Source: Streptomyces sp. 130
GTDB lineage: Bacteria; Actinomycetota; Actinomycetes; Streptomycetales; Streptomycetaceae
Reading direction: 5' to 3'
Assembly (NCBI RefSeq): GCF_007096885.1
Contig: NZ_VJNO01000027.1
Span: 33,287 to 97,286, forward strand
DNA length: 64,000 nt
Shown: positions 25,090 to 34,066 of the stretch, piece after piece
Layout: every line of letters starts with the position of its first letter
How positions within the stretch are numbered: the first letter of the stretch is position 1
Made by a program: the position numbers and the translations under genes
Notes under the pieces: model-generated
What the model saw: the letters and a program-made list of their open reading frames with translations, nothing else
What the model was told of the DNA's origin: nothing
The model's database searches: none

Positions 25090-25456
25090 CGAGACGCCCC
25101 CGGCGCACGGGCACATCGGACGAGCCGGCGCGCGGCCGGCCGGGAAGCTCAACGCCGGGCAGAAGCTGTACGCGGCCTGGATCGCCGGGGCGGTGCTGGT
25201 CATGGCGGGCACCGGGCTGCTGATGTGGTCCACCGGATTCGCCCCGCTGGTCCGGCGCACCGCCGCGGCCTTCGTCCACGACCGGCTGGCCCTGGCGGCC
25301 GGCCTGGTGCCGGCCGGCCACATCGCCCTGGCACACGCCGACCCGGAGGCACGCCGCGGCATGCGCTCCGGGTCGGTGGGCCGGGAGTGGGCCCGCCGCG
25401 AGCACCCGCTGTGGGTGCCCGGTGAGCGGGCGGGGGACCGGCTAGAGGATCAGTGA
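25090..25456 (+). pseudogene. Remnant of a cytochrome b561/formate dehydrogenase gamma-subunit-like protein
   Basis: The frame encodes only the C-terminal half of a cytochrome b membrane subunit: KLNAGQKLYAAWIAGAVLVMAGTGLLMW (helix), TAAAFVHDRLALAAGLVPAGHIALA (helix with heme-ligand-type His residues) and the usual RRGMRSGSVGREWARREHPLW tail. Full-length relatives have four helices and about 200 aa. No ATG or GTG start lies in frame between 25030 and the first helix, and the missing half would fall in the ASCH gene. I therefore read it as a truncated relic. Its 3' end overlaps the convergent permease gene by 15 bp. Confidence 0.6.
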
Positions 25457-26839
25457 CAGCAGCAGGATGAAGACCAGCGAGGCCACGGAGATGATGGTCT
25501 CCATCACCGACCAGGTCTTCACCGTCTGGCCCACGTCCATGCCGAAGTACTCCTTCACCAGCCAGAAGCCGGCGTCGTTGACATGGCTGAAGAAGAGCGA
25601 GCCCGCGCCGACGGCGAGGACCAGCAGGGCCGCGTGCGAGGTCGACATGTCGGCCGCGAGCGGGGCGACCAGGCCGGCCGCCGAGATCGTGGCCACGGTC
25701 GCCGAACCGGTCGCGAGCCGGATCGCGACGGCGATCAGCCAGCCGAGCAGCAGGGCGGGGATCGACCAGTCCTCGGAGAAGTCCAGGATCATCTGGCCCA
25801 CGCCCGCGTCGATCAGCGTCTGCTTGAAGCCGCCGCCCGCGCCCACGATGAGCAGCACACCGGCGATCGGGGCGAGGGACTTCTCCACCGTGGTGGAGAG
25901 CCGCGCCCTGGTGAAGCCGGCCGCCCGGCCCAGCGTGAACATGCCGACGATGACGGCGGCGAGGAGCGCGATCAGCGGCGACCCGATCACATCGGTGACC
26001 TTCTGGAGCCCCTGCTCCGGGTCGTCCACCACGATGTCCACGAGCGCCTTGATCAGCATGAGCACGACGGGCAGCAGGATCGTGGCCAGGGTGGCACCGA
26101 AACCGGGGCGGCGCTCCAGGTCCTCGGAGGGGCGCTGCGGGATCATCTTCTCCGGCGCCTTGATGTCCACCCAGCGGGCGGCGTAACGCGAGAAGACCGG
26201 GCCGGCCAGGATCACCGTCGGGATGGCGACGACCACGCCGAGGGCCAGCGTGACGCCCAGATTGGCGTCGAGCGCGTCGATCGCGACGAGCGGGCCGGGG
26301 TGCGGCGGGATGAGGCCGTGCATCACGGACAGGCCGGCCAGGGCCGGGATGCCGATCCGCATCAGGGAGTAGTTGCCGCGCTTGGCGACCAGCAGCACGA
26401 CCGGGATCAGCAGGACGATCCCGACCTCGAAGAAGAGCGGCAGGCCGATGATCGAGGCGATGAGGACCATCGCCCACGGCATGGCCCGCTTGCTCGTCCG
26501 CGCCAGGATCGTGTCCACGATCTGGTCGGCGCCGCCGGAGTCAGCGAGCAGCTTGCCCAGGATCGCCCCGAGCGCGATCAGGACGCCGACACCCGCGACG
26601 GTCGAGCCGAGGCCCGCGGTGAAACTCGCGATCGTCTTCGCCGGCGCGGCGCCGGCGAACGAGCCGAGCGCCAGCGAGCCGATGGTGAGCGCGAGGAACG
26701 CGTGCATCTTGAACTTGGTGATGAGCAGGACGATGACGGCGATGCCCGCGAGGACGGCGATGCCCAACTGCGCGTTGCCGGCCGAGGTGATCGGTTCGGC
26801 GGCGTCCGCTGCCAGCATCTCGACGCTGAGACTGGTCAC
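25442..26839 (-). CDS. Gluconate:H+ symporter, GntP family
   Basis: This 465-aa integral membrane protein has about 12-14 hydrophobic helices, with the family segments LPLFFEVGIVLLIPVV and GLSVMHGLIPPHPGPLVAIDAL typical of GntP permeases. It should import gluconate. It lies 11 bp downstream of gluconokinase in the same operon, and the divergent GntR is the expected regulator. Confidence 0.93.
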   Translation of the reverse strand: MTSLSVEMLAADAAEPITSAGNAQLGIAVLAGIAVIVLLITKFKMHAFLALTIGSLALGSFAGAAPAKTIASFTAGLGSTVAGVGVLIALGAILGKLLADSGGADQIVDTILARTSKRAMPWAMVLIASIIGLPLFFEVGIVLLIPVVLLVAKRGNYSLMRIGIPALAGLSVMHGLIPPHPGPLVAIDALDANLGVTLALGVVVAIPTVILAGPVFSRYAARWVDIKAPEKMIPQRPSEDLERRPGFGATLATILLPVVLMLIKALVDIVVDDPEQGLQKVTDVIGSPLIALLAAVIVGMFTLGRAAGFTRARLSTTVEKSLAPIAGVLLIVGAGGGFKQTLIDAGVGQMILDFSEDWSIPALLLGWLIAVAIRLATGSATVATISAAGLVAPLAADMSTSHAALLVLAVGAGSLFFSHVNDAGFWLVKEYFGMDVGQTVKTWSVMETIISVASLVFILLLSLIL

Positions 26840-26850
26840 GGTGGTGATCC

Positions 26851-27360
26851 TTAGCTGTCGAGCCGGCGCAACGCGGCGACGGCTCGCTGGGTGATTTCTT
26901 CGGGGGTGCCGGAGACGTCCACGGCGACGCCGGCCTCGTCGTCCTCCAGCGGCTGGAGGGTGGCGAACTGGGAGTCGAGGAGCGCGGTCGGCATGAAGTG
27001 GCCCTTGCGGCCCGCCATCCGCTCCCCGATCAGGAACCGGTCACCGGTCAGGTGGAGGAAGACGGCGCCCGGGGCCTCGGCGCGCAGGCGGTCCCGGTAG
27101 GAGCGCTTGAGCGCGGAGCTGCTGACGACCCCGCCGAGCCCCGCCCGGCCGTGCGCCCAGCGCCCGATCGCGTCGAGCCAGGGCCACCGGTCCGCGTCGT
27201 CCAGCGGGGTGCCGGCCGACATCTTGGCGATGTTGGCGGGGGGATGGAAGTCGTCGCCCTCGGCGTACGGGACGCCCAGTGCGTCGGCGAGCAGGGGACC
27301 GATCGTGGTCTTGCCGGTCCCTGCCACGCCCATCACCACGACGACGTGGGGGGTGCTCAT
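26851..27360 (-). CDS. gntK: Gluconokinase
   Basis: This 169-aa P-loop kinase has Walker A GVAGTGKTT (about residue 11), the substrate loop GDDFHPPANIAKM and the conserved SSALKRSYRDRLR and HFMPTALLDSQFATLQPL segments. It phosphorylates D-gluconate to 6-phosphogluconate for the pentose phosphate route. The ATG at 27360 (MSTPHVVV) is the family start; the longer frame to 27399 adds unrelated residues. It forms an operon with the GntP permease. Confidence 0.94.
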   Translation of the reverse strand: MSTPHVVVVMGVAGTGKTTIGPLLADALGVPYAEGDDFHPPANIAKMSAGTPLDDADRWPWLDAIGRWAHGRAGLGGVVSSSALKRSYRDRLRAEAPGAVFLHLTGDRFLIGERMAGRKGHFMPTALLDSQFATLQPLEDDEAGVAVDVSGTPEEITQRAVAALRRLDS

Positions 27361-27427
27361 AGCGGTGCCTCGCTGTCTCTTCGATGTCTCCCTCGACATC
27401 GGTCCGTCGCGCCACTGAAACCTATAC

Positions 27428-27466
27428 GTACGACTTATTCAAGAGGATGTGACATAAACGTCGTAC
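27428..27466. promoter_or_regulatory. Paired operator GTACGAC-N25-GTCGTAC for the gluconate GntR
   Basis: Two 7-bp arms (27428-27434 and 27460-27466) form a perfect inverted repeat in the divergent gntK-gntR gap, within AT-rich DNA. GTAC-centred sites are usual for FadR-type GntR proteins. One arm sits just upstream of the gntR promoter, the other close to the gntK promoter. Confidence 0.65.
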
Positions 27467-27490
27467 TTAATGGCCTCGGGGGTGGCCCCG

Positions 27491-27496
27491 TACCCT
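27491..27496 (+). promoter_or_regulatory. -10 box TACCCT of gntR, leaderless arrangement
   Basis: The box ends six bases before the ATG at 27503; no Shine-Dalgarno. Confidence 0.5.
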
Positions 27497-27502
27497 TGGT
27501 CC

Positions 27503-28204
27503 ATGACCACACCTGCCCAGGGGCTCCACACGCATGTCCTGGACACCCTGGGCCTGGAGATCGCCGCCGGGGAGCACCCGCCCGGGCAGGTCTTGCGCAC
27601 CGACGAGCTGGCCCAGCGCTTCGACGTCTCGCGCACGGTGGTCCGCGAGGTGATCCGGGTCCTGGAGTCCATGCACCTGGTCGAGTCCCGCCGCCGCGTC
27701 GGCGTGACCGTACGGCCGGCCGAGGCGTGGAACGTGTACGACCCCCAGGTCATCCGGTGGCGGCTGGCCGGCGCCGACCGCCCCCGCCAGCTGCGCTCCC
27801 TCACCGTGCTGCGCTCCGCGATCGAGCCGGTCGCCGCCTCGCTCGCCGCCCGCCACGCCACCCCGGAGCAGTGCGCCGAGCTGACCGAGCGGGCCCTCGG
27901 CATGGTCGCCACCTCGCGCGGCCAGCAGCTGGAGGGCTACCTCGCCCACGACATCGCCTTCCACCGCATCGTCCTCAACGCCTCCGGCAACGAGATGTTC
28001 GCGCGCCTGGGCGACGTGGTCGCCGAGGTCCTCGCGGGCCGCACCCACCACCAGGTGATGTTCGAGGACCCCGACCCGGCGGCCGTCACCCTCCACGTCC
28101 GGCTCGCCGAGGCCGTGCGCGCCGGGGACGCGGCCGCGGCCGAGCGGCTGACACGGGAGATCGCCGTCGGCGCCCTGCACGAGCTGGACGTTCTCGCGCC
28201 CTGA
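27503..28204 (+). CDS. gntR: GntR/FadR-family regulator of gluconate utilisation
   Basis: This 233-aa protein has an N-terminal winged helix (VLRTDELAQRFDVSRTVVREVIRVLESMHLV, about residues 31-61) and a C-terminal FCD domain with the metal-ligand pattern (HDIAFHRIVLNASGN; later His in THHQ and LHVRL). It is divergent from gntK-gntP, and the gap carries the dyad operator, so it should repress gluconate uptake until gluconate or 6-phosphogluconate binds. The short start at 27503 fits the -10 box just upstream. Confidence 0.92.
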   Translation: MTTPAQGLHTHVLDTLGLEIAAGEHPPGQVLRTDELAQRFDVSRTVVREVIRVLESMHLVESRRRVGVTVRPAEAWNVYDPQVIRWRLAGADRPRQLRSLTVLRSAIEPVAASLAARHATPEQCAELTERALGMVATSRGQQLEGYLAHDIAFHRIVLNASGNEMFARLGDVVAEVLAGRTHHQVMFEDPDPAAVTLHVRLAEAVRAGDAAAAERLTREIAVGALHELDVLAP

Positions 28205-28309
28205 GGCCGCCCGCCGCCCGGCACCGCGTACCGTTGCCCGTGATCGATCCCGGCCACGAACCGGGAGCACCGGTCTCAGTGAAGAGTCGGGAAAAGGGAG
28301 TTCACGGGA

Positions 28310-29395
28310 ATGCCGCAGCACGTACAAGGGGTCATCGCGCCGGGGAAGAACGAACCGGTCCGCGTCGAGACGATCGTCATCCCGGACCCGGGCCCCGGTG
28401 AGGCCGTGGTCAAGATCCAGGCGTGCGGCGTCTGCCACACCGACCTGCACTACAAGCAGGGCGGCATCAACGACGAGTTCCCCTTCCTCCTCGGCCACGA
28501 GGCCGCGGGTGTCGTGGAGTCCGTCGGCGAGGGCGTCACCGACGTCGCCCCGGGCGACTTCGTGATCCTCAACTGGCGCGCGGTGTGCGGTCAGTGCCGC
28601 GCCTGTCTGCGCGGGCGCCCCTGGTACTGCTTCGACACGCACAACGCGAAGCAGAAGATGACCCTTCTCGACGGCACCGAGCTGTCCCCGGCCCTGGGCA
28701 TCGGCGCCTTCGCCGAGAAGACCCTCGTCGCCTCCGGCCAGTGCACCAAGGTCGACCCCGAGGTCGCCCCCGAGGTCGCCGGGCTCCTCGGCTGCGGCGT
28801 CATGGCGGGCATCGGCGCCGCGATCAACACCGGCCAGGTCGGCCGCGGCGACTCGGTCGCCGTCATCGGCTGCGGCGGCGTCGGCGACGCGGCCATCGCG
28901 GGCGCCCGGCTGGCCGGCGCGGCCCGGATCATCGCCGTGGACATCGACGACCGCAAGCTGGAGACCGCGAAGTCGATGGGGGCGACCCACACCGTCAACT
29001 CCCGCTCCGCCGACCCCGTCGAGGCCATCCGCGAGCTGACCGGCGGCAACGGCGCCGACGTCGTCATCGAGGCCGTCGGCCGCCCGGAGACGTACAAGCA
29101 GGCGTTCTACGCCCGCGACCTGGCCGGCACCGTCGTCCTCGTCGGCGTCCCCACTCCCGAAATGCAGCTCGAACTCCCGCTGCTCGACGTCTTCGGCCGC
29201 GGCGGCTCGCTCAAGTCCTCCTGGTACGGCGACTGCCTGCCGTCCCGCGACTTCCCGATGCTGGTCGACCTCCACCAGCAGGGCCGCCTCGACCTCGCCG
29301 CGTTCGTCACCGAGACCATCGGCCTCGGCGACATCGAGCAGGCGTTCGGCCGCATGCACGACGGCGACGTGCTGCGCTCCGTGGTGGTGTTCTGA
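28310..29395 (+). CDS. S-(hydroxymethyl)mycothiol dehydrogenase
   Basis: This 361-aa class III zinc alcohol dehydrogenase of the mycothiol-dependent type has catalytic-zinc Cys in ACGVCHTD (about residue 41), GHEAAG, and a structural zinc cluster in which CGQCRACLRGRPWYC supplies the cysteines. The Rossmann motif is VIGCGGVGDAAIAG. It oxidises the spontaneous adduct of formaldehyde and mycothiol with NAD+ and can reduce S-nitrosomycothiol (MscR). It overlaps the next gene by one base (TGATG). Confidence 0.93.
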   Translation: MPQHVQGVIAPGKNEPVRVETIVIPDPGPGEAVVKIQACGVCHTDLHYKQGGINDEFPFLLGHEAAGVVESVGEGVTDVAPGDFVILNWRAVCGQCRACLRGRPWYCFDTHNAKQKMTLLDGTELSPALGIGAFAEKTLVASGQCTKVDPEVAPEVAGLLGCGVMAGIGAAINTGQVGRGDSVAVIGCGGVGDAAIAGARLAGAARIIAVDIDDRKLETAKSMGATHTVNSRSADPVEAIRELTGGNGADVVIEAVGRPETYKQAFYARDLAGTVVLVGVPTPEMQLELPLLDVFGRGGSLKSSWYGDCLPSRDFPMLVDLHQQGRLDLAAFVTETIGLGDIEQAFGRMHDGDVLRSVVVF

Positions 29396-30024
29396 TGGCC
29401 GCCCGCATCGACCACCTCGTCACCTCCGGCACCTTCGCCCTCGACGGCGGCGAGTGGGACGTCGACAACAACGTCTGGATCGTCGGCGACGACACCGAGG
29501 CCGTCGTCATCGACGCCGCCCACGACGCCGCCGCCATCGAGGAAGCCCTCGGCGGCCGTACGCTGCGCGCCATCATCTGCACCCACGCGCACAACGACCA
29601 CATCGACGCCGCCCCCGCGCTCGCCGACGCCACCGGCGCGCCGATTCTCCTCCACCCGGACGACCTGCCGCTGTGGAAGCAGACCCACCCGGACCGGGCC
29701 CCGAACGGCGAACTGGCCGACGGCCAGCAGATCACCGTGGCCGGCACCACGCTGACCGTCCTGCACACCCCGGGCCACGCCCCCGGCGCGGTCTGCCTGT
29801 ACGCCCCCGAGCTGGCCACGGTCTTCACCGGGGACACGCTCTTCCAGGGCGGGCCCGGCGCCACCGGCCGGTCCTTCTCGTCCTTCCCGGTGATCGTGGA
29901 CTCCATCCGGGACCGGCTGCTCACCCTGGACCCGGCGACCGAGGTGCGCACCGGCCACGGCGACTCCACCACCATCGGCGCGGAGGCCCCGCACCTGGAC
30001 GAGTGGATCGCGAGGGGCCACTGA
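29395..30024 (+). CDS. MBL-fold hydrolase coupled to mycothiol formaldehyde dehydrogenase
   Basis: This 209-aa metallo-beta-lactamase-fold protein has the metal motif THAHNDHID (about residue 60), then HTPGHAPGAVC, FTGDTLFQGG and GHGDSTTIG. It resembles glyoxalase II-type thioesterases. It starts inside the stop of the dehydrogenase gene (TGATG), so the likely role is hydrolysis of S-formylmycothiol to formate plus mycothiol. This is inferred from context and fold. Confidence 0.87.
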   Translation: MAARIDHLVTSGTFALDGGEWDVDNNVWIVGDDTEAVVIDAAHDAAAIEEALGGRTLRAIICTHAHNDHIDAAPALADATGAPILLHPDDLPLWKQTHPDRAPNGELADGQQITVAGTTLTVLHTPGHAPGAVCLYAPELATVFTGDTLFQGGPGATGRSFSSFPVIVDSIRDRLLTLDPATEVRTGHGDSTTIGAEAPHLDEWIARGH

Positions 30025-30030
30025 AGGGTT

Positions 30031-30966
30031 CTACCGACCCGGCCACGCGGAGAGCCGCAGCCCGCTCTCGAAGCGGCGCGGCTCTCCCGTGACCGGATCG
30101 GTGAACTCCAGCACCCGGGCCAGCAGTTGCAACGGACGCGAGAAGTCACCGGGTGCCGGGTCCGGCTCGGTGACCGGGTACACCGGATCGTTGACGAGCG
30201 GCAGCCCCAGGCTGTTCATGTGCACCCGCAGCTGGTGCGTGCGCCCGGTGGCGGGCAGCAGCCGGTAACGGCCGAGCCCGTCCCGGTGGTCCAGCAGCCC
30301 GATCCGGCTCTCGCTGTTCGGCTCGCCGGGCTCCTCCCGCGCCGCGAGCACCCCGCGCTCCTTCACGATGCGGCTGCGCACCGTACGCGGCAGGACGAGC
30401 CCGGAATCGTACGGGGCCACCGCCTCGTACTCCTTGCGCACCAGCCGGTCCCGGAACAGCGTCTGGTACGCCCCGCGCTCCCCGGGCCGCACCACGAACA
30501 GCACCAGCCCCGCCGTCAGCCGGTCCAGCCGGTGCGCGGGCTGCAGCTCCGGCAGGCCCAGATCGCGGCGGAGCCGGGCCACCGCCGTCTCCGTGATGTG
30601 CCGGCCACGCGGCATGGTCGCCAGGAAGTGCGGCTTGTCCGCGACCACCAGATGCGCGTCGCGGTACACCACCCCCACCGGGAACGGCACCGGCTCCTCC
30701 GGCGCGAAGTCGCGGTGGAACCAGAGGTAACGCCCCACCGCGTACGGCTCGTCGCCGGTGACCGGCCCCTCCGCGAAGACGAAGCGCCCCTCCGCGAGCA
30801 TCGCCCCCACCCGGTCCGCACCGATCGCCCCGGCGAACCGGTCGAGGAGATGATCCCGGACCGTAGCCCACCGCCCGCCCGGATCGGCCGGCAGCCGCAC
30901 CCGGACCGGATCGACACCGTCACGCTGGGAAAGCGGCGACACCGGCGCCTTCGCCCGCCCCCTCAC
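30031..30966 (-). CDS. RluA-family pseudouridine synthase
   Basis: This 311-aa protein has the RluA catalytic motif AHRLDRLTAGLVLF (Asp is the nucleophile, about residue 146), the VVADKPHFLATMPRG segment before it and LLPATGRTHQLRVHMNSLGLPLVND after it. It isomerises uridine in rRNA or tRNA. An N-terminal extension of about 90 residues with YAVGRYLWFHRDF is usual in actinobacterial members. The target base is not known. It converges on the MBL gene with only 6 bp between stops. Confidence 0.9.
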   Translation of the reverse strand: MRGRAKAPVSPLSQRDGVDPVRVRLPADPGGRWATVRDHLLDRFAGAIGADRVGAMLAEGRFVFAEGPVTGDEPYAVGRYLWFHRDFAPEEPVPFPVGVVYRDAHLVVADKPHFLATMPRGRHITETAVARLRRDLGLPELQPAHRLDRLTAGLVLFVVRPGERGAYQTLFRDRLVRKEYEAVAPYDSGLVLPRTVRSRIVKERGVLAAREEPGEPNSESRIGLLDHRDGLGRYRLLPATGRTHQLRVHMNSLGLPLVNDPVYPVTEPDPAPGDFSRPLQLLARVLEFTDPVTGEPRRFESGLRLSAWPGR

Positions 30967-31041
30967 CGGGGCCCCCGGCCCGGCACCGCAAAGCTGATGG
31001 TTCTCATGGTGCCGGGCATCCTTTCACGGAGGCGGGCCCGC

Positions 31042-32214
31042 TCAGGACCCGGGGAACGTCAGCTTCTGCGGGCCGCAGCCGATCCGTTCCGCCTCCGCCG
31101 CCACGTAGGCGGGAAGCAGGTCGCGGGTGAACGTGAAGCGGCTGCCCTTGCCCGCCGGGCGCAGCTGCTCCAGGACGAACATCACCGGACCGGTCTGGCA
31201 GACCGCCTTGAACACCGCCCGGTTCCCGCCCGCCTTCCCGTAACCCCGGGTGCCCTTCACGGGGGCGCCCGAGTGCAGCGCGTCCGACGAGTAGATCTCG
31301 GCCAGCACCGGGTCGGTCACCGTCGTCAGCCGCACGGCCTTCTCGTCGGAGTCGTACCCGGCCTCGCAGACCCGGGCCGGGCCGCCCTCGCCGCTGACGC
31401 GGGTCTCCCGCAGGTCCTTCCGGTACGCCGCCGGCAGGGCGAGGCCCTCAATCCCGCAGAACGCGGACGGCCGGGTGCCGTCCCACTCCACCGGCTCCGC
31501 CAGGCCGCGGGGCTCCCGGTACGTGCCGGAGCAGCCGAAGTCGTCGATGACGCCGTTGACCGCGTCGATCAGCGCCCCGGTCAGGGCCGCCCGGTCCCGC
31601 GCGGCGTACTCGGACGACATCTCGAAGTCCGCCCGGCCCATGCCGATGTCCACCACCGTGGGCCCGGTGAACTCGTCGCGCCCGGTGCACGCCTGCGGCA
31701 GCGCGATCCAGGCCCGCGAGGACGAGGCCATGCCGGGCAGCCCGTCGCCGAGCGACACCATCCCCGAGGACAGGAACTCGCGCGGCCAGTCCTGCGCGTC
31801 GGTGCCCCGCAGCCCATCCAGCCGGCGTACGTTCACCGTCACCTGGCGGCGCGCCCGGTCGCCCTCGTAGCTCGTGATGCGGCACTGGCCGTACACACCG
31901 GTGTCGCCCATCGGGTCGTCGTGCAGCGACTGCTCCTCCACCTCGGTCCTGCGGTCCCCGAACAGGGCGTCCATGGAACCGGAACCGAGCGAGTCCCAGC
32001 AGGGCGCGGACGACGAGCTCACCAGCGGCAGCGTGTCCGTGCGCCAGGCGACCGTACCCGCGCCCACCAGGGCCCCGGCCAGCGCGGCGACGGTCGCGGT
32101 CCGGACCGTACGGCTACCCAGCAGGCGGCGGACCAGCGGGGGCCGGGGGGCCTCAGGCGCCTCCGGGGCGGCCGGGATGTCGGTGTCCGTCACGGCATTC
32201 TCCTCGCTGCTCAC
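31042..32214 (-). CDS. Membrane-anchored hypothetical protein, paralogue B
   Basis: This 390-aa protein has an acidic N-terminus, one transmembrane segment (about residues 37-57, VRTATVAALAGALVGAGTVAW) and a long extracytoplasmic domain with several cysteines (APCWDSLG, YGQCRITS, QACTGRDE, FGCSGTY, AFCGIEG, ARVCEAG, KAVCQTG, IGCGPQ), probably disulphide-linked. It starts at a GTG overlapping the stop of the related gene upstream (GTGA). Both begin the outer domain with CW and a Gly/Ser-rich turn and end with an IGCG segment, which suggests tandem duplication. Function unknown. Confidence 0.8.
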   Translation of the reverse strand: MSSEENAVTDTDIPAAPEAPEAPRPPLVRRLLGSRTVRTATVAALAGALVGAGTVAWRTDTLPLVSSSSAPCWDSLGSGSMDALFGDRRTEVEEQSLHDDPMGDTGVYGQCRITSYEGDRARRQVTVNVRRLDGLRGTDAQDWPREFLSSGMVSLGDGLPGMASSSRAWIALPQACTGRDEFTGPTVVDIGMGRADFEMSSEYAARDRAALTGALIDAVNGVIDDFGCSGTYREPRGLAEPVEWDGTRPSAFCGIEGLALPAAYRKDLRETRVSGEGGPARVCEAGYDSDEKAVRLTTVTDPVLAEIYSSDALHSGAPVKGTRGYGKAGGNRAVFKAVCQTGPVMFVLEQLRPAGKGSRFTFTRDLLPAYVAAEAERIGCGPQKLTFPGS

Positions 32215-33275
32215 GCGTCCTCACCGCTCCCGCATCCGATGCGCTTCCCCACGGACTCCACGAACCGGTCGAAGACCCGCTGGTCGGAGGGGCGGCCCCG
32301 GTCCTGGAGGCCGGCCTCCACCTGCCCGTAGAAGACCGTCGGCCGGCCGCCGCAGCTGCGGCGCACCAGGCCTTGTTCCGGCCCCTCCGGCATGCCCCGG
32401 AACAGGTCCACCAGACGGCTCCGGCTCGCCATCACGTAATGCGCGGACGGCTCCTCGGGCATCCGCAGCTGCTTCCACACCACCGAACACGTCTGGAGCC
32501 GGTCGGTGACCGCGCCCACCTGCTGCCTGTAGCGCGAACCTTCGCCGTAATCGAAGGTCATGCCCGGTATCCGGCAGAGCGGCGACGAGGCCGACTCCTC
32601 GTCCTCGGCCACCGTCACCATCGGGGAGCCGCCGCGCAGCGGCTGCTCCGGCGCGCACCCCGCCTTCTCCATACCGGTGTTGGCGGCGGCGAGCAGCATC
32701 CGGACCACCTCGGTGCGCGTGGCGATCGTGAACGGCATGGGGACCTTGCCGAGATGGCCGTCGCCGGTGCTCTCGCTGCGGATCGTCACCACGGACGGCG
32801 CGCCGTCCCGGTCGCAGGACGACGGCAGCACCAGCATGCCCCGGTCGGCGCCGGCCAGGCCGTCCAGCCCGTCCGGCAGCGGGGAGGCCGAGCCGTGGAA
32901 GTAGCGCGCCAGCCAGGCCCGCCGCTCCTTCGCCCCGGCGGGCACCGGCCCGTACTCCAGGGTCACCGACTCCTCGAAGGCCAGCGGCTTGTCCGAGTCG
33001 TCGTCCTCGACCGAGGAGGTGACGGACACCGTGCAGGTGCCGTGCGGACGTGCCGCCGAGGGCGCGGCGGACTCCGTGGAGCCGCGCTCGGAGCCGGACT
33101 TCTCCAACGCGTCGTCACCGAGGAAGGACGGGCCGCTGTTCTGCTTCCACGCGCCCCAGCAGTAACTGTCCCGGAACGGTCCGCTGTCCGTCGCCCACAG
33201 GACGGTGCCCGTCGCCAGCACCGCCCCGGCCACCACCCCGGCGGTGACCGAGGCCCGCCGCCTGCCGACGCCCAT
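32211..33275 (-). CDS. Membrane-anchored hypothetical protein, paralogue A
   Basis: This 354-aa protein has a short basic N-terminus, one transmembrane helix (about residues 8-26, VTAGVVAGAVLATGTVLWAT) and an extracellular cysteine-containing domain (SYCWGAWKQNSGPSF, HGTCTVS, PSSCDRD, AGCAPEQ, PLCRIPG, QTCSVVW, RRSCGGR, KRIGCGSG). It is translationally coupled to paralogue B. GGGGGA lies five bases before the ATG; a frame extending to 33311 has no better site. No recognised family. Confidence 0.8.
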   Translation of the reverse strand: MGVGRRRASVTAGVVAGAVLATGTVLWATDSGPFRDSYCWGAWKQNSGPSFLGDDALEKSGSERGSTESAAPSAARPHGTCTVSVTSSVEDDDSDKPLAFEESVTLEYGPVPAGAKERRAWLARYFHGSASPLPDGLDGLAGADRGMLVLPSSCDRDGAPSVVTIRSESTGDGHLGKVPMPFTIATRTEVVRMLLAAANTGMEKAGCAPEQPLRGGSPMVTVAEDEESASSPLCRIPGMTFDYGEGSRYRQQVGAVTDRLQTCSVVWKQLRMPEEPSAHYVMASRSRLVDLFRGMPEGPEQGLVRRSCGGRPTVFYGQVEAGLQDRGRPSDQRVFDRFVESVGKRIGCGSGEDA

Positions 33276-33311
33276 CACATTCCCCCTTGTGAAGCGGTAA
33301 AGGTCGCGCAA

Positions 33312-34066
33312 AGAGCCGATGCTACGACGTCACCGGTCACCTCGCGGAAGGGGGTCGCGGCCCCAACCCGGCACACAACGGACCCGGTTGCCGATTCCGT
33401 ACGGCACCGGGCCCGCCCGGCGGTCTCAGCCCCGCGCCACCCGGAACCCGGGCAGCATGCCCGGCCGGTACGACCCCGAGCCGATGCCCTGCACCGCGTG
33501 GTCCAGCCCGCATGGACCCGGGCCCCGGCCACCAGACCCGTCAGGTGCTCCGCCGCGTCCAGCGCCTCCCCCGTCCAGCGCCGAGCCGTGAACGAGAACG
33601 GCGCCCCGCCCGCGCCCTGAAGCACCGGGTGCCCGGCACGGCGACCGCCGCCGGGTCGAGGCGTCGAATCCCGGCCGCACGATGTCCGCGCGCGGCGAGA
33701 GGTGGAAGGCCCGGCGGCCGTCGACAGCCGCCTGGCGTCGGACCCCGCGTACCAGAAGCACGGCGGCAGGCAGCCGGCGCCGGGTGACGGACTCTCGTAC
33801 GGGGTGAGCGAGTCGGAGCCGGTGCGGCTCAAGCGTCTCCTCGGTCGGCGAGGCCCTCCGCAATCACGTCAGGGCCTGTCGTCAACTAGCGTCTGCAGTG
33901 CCCCGCAGGTTTGCAGACAGGCCCCGATGAGCGAAGAACCGGTTCGACGCGGGGCGTTCGGCGAGATGACCGGGCTCCTCCTTCCGAACCCTGACGGTCG
34001 CGCCCGCCGTTACGTCACCATGACGCCCCGGAGCCGTGCACCTACGCTCAGCGACGGTGTGCGCGG
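33312..34066. other. Gene-poor segment with decayed coding sequence
   Basis: This 755-bp stretch has no gene I can support. On the minus strand, overlapping frames at about 33426-33863 have coding-like composition but are broken (LVRGVRRQAAVDGRRAFHLSPRADIVRPGFD in one frame, ALDAAEHLTGLVAGARVHAGW in another), which looks like a frameshifted remnant of an unidentified gene. On the plus strand a 47-codon ORF (33927-34070) ends in a GTGA overlap with the AKR fragment at 34067. A GGGCCTGTC inverted repeat lies at 33872-33924. Confidence 0.4.
33872..33924. repeat. Inverted repeat GGGCCTGTC ... GACAGGCCC with nested TCTGCA/TGCAGA
   Basis: The outer arms at 33872-33880 and 33916-33924 are perfect 9-bp complements. 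The nested arms are TCTGCA (33892-33897) and TGCAGA (33912-33917). The CAGGGCCTGTC end is the same as that of the MITE-like element at 24349, so this may be a deleted or related mobile element, or a terminator. Confidence 0.45.
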
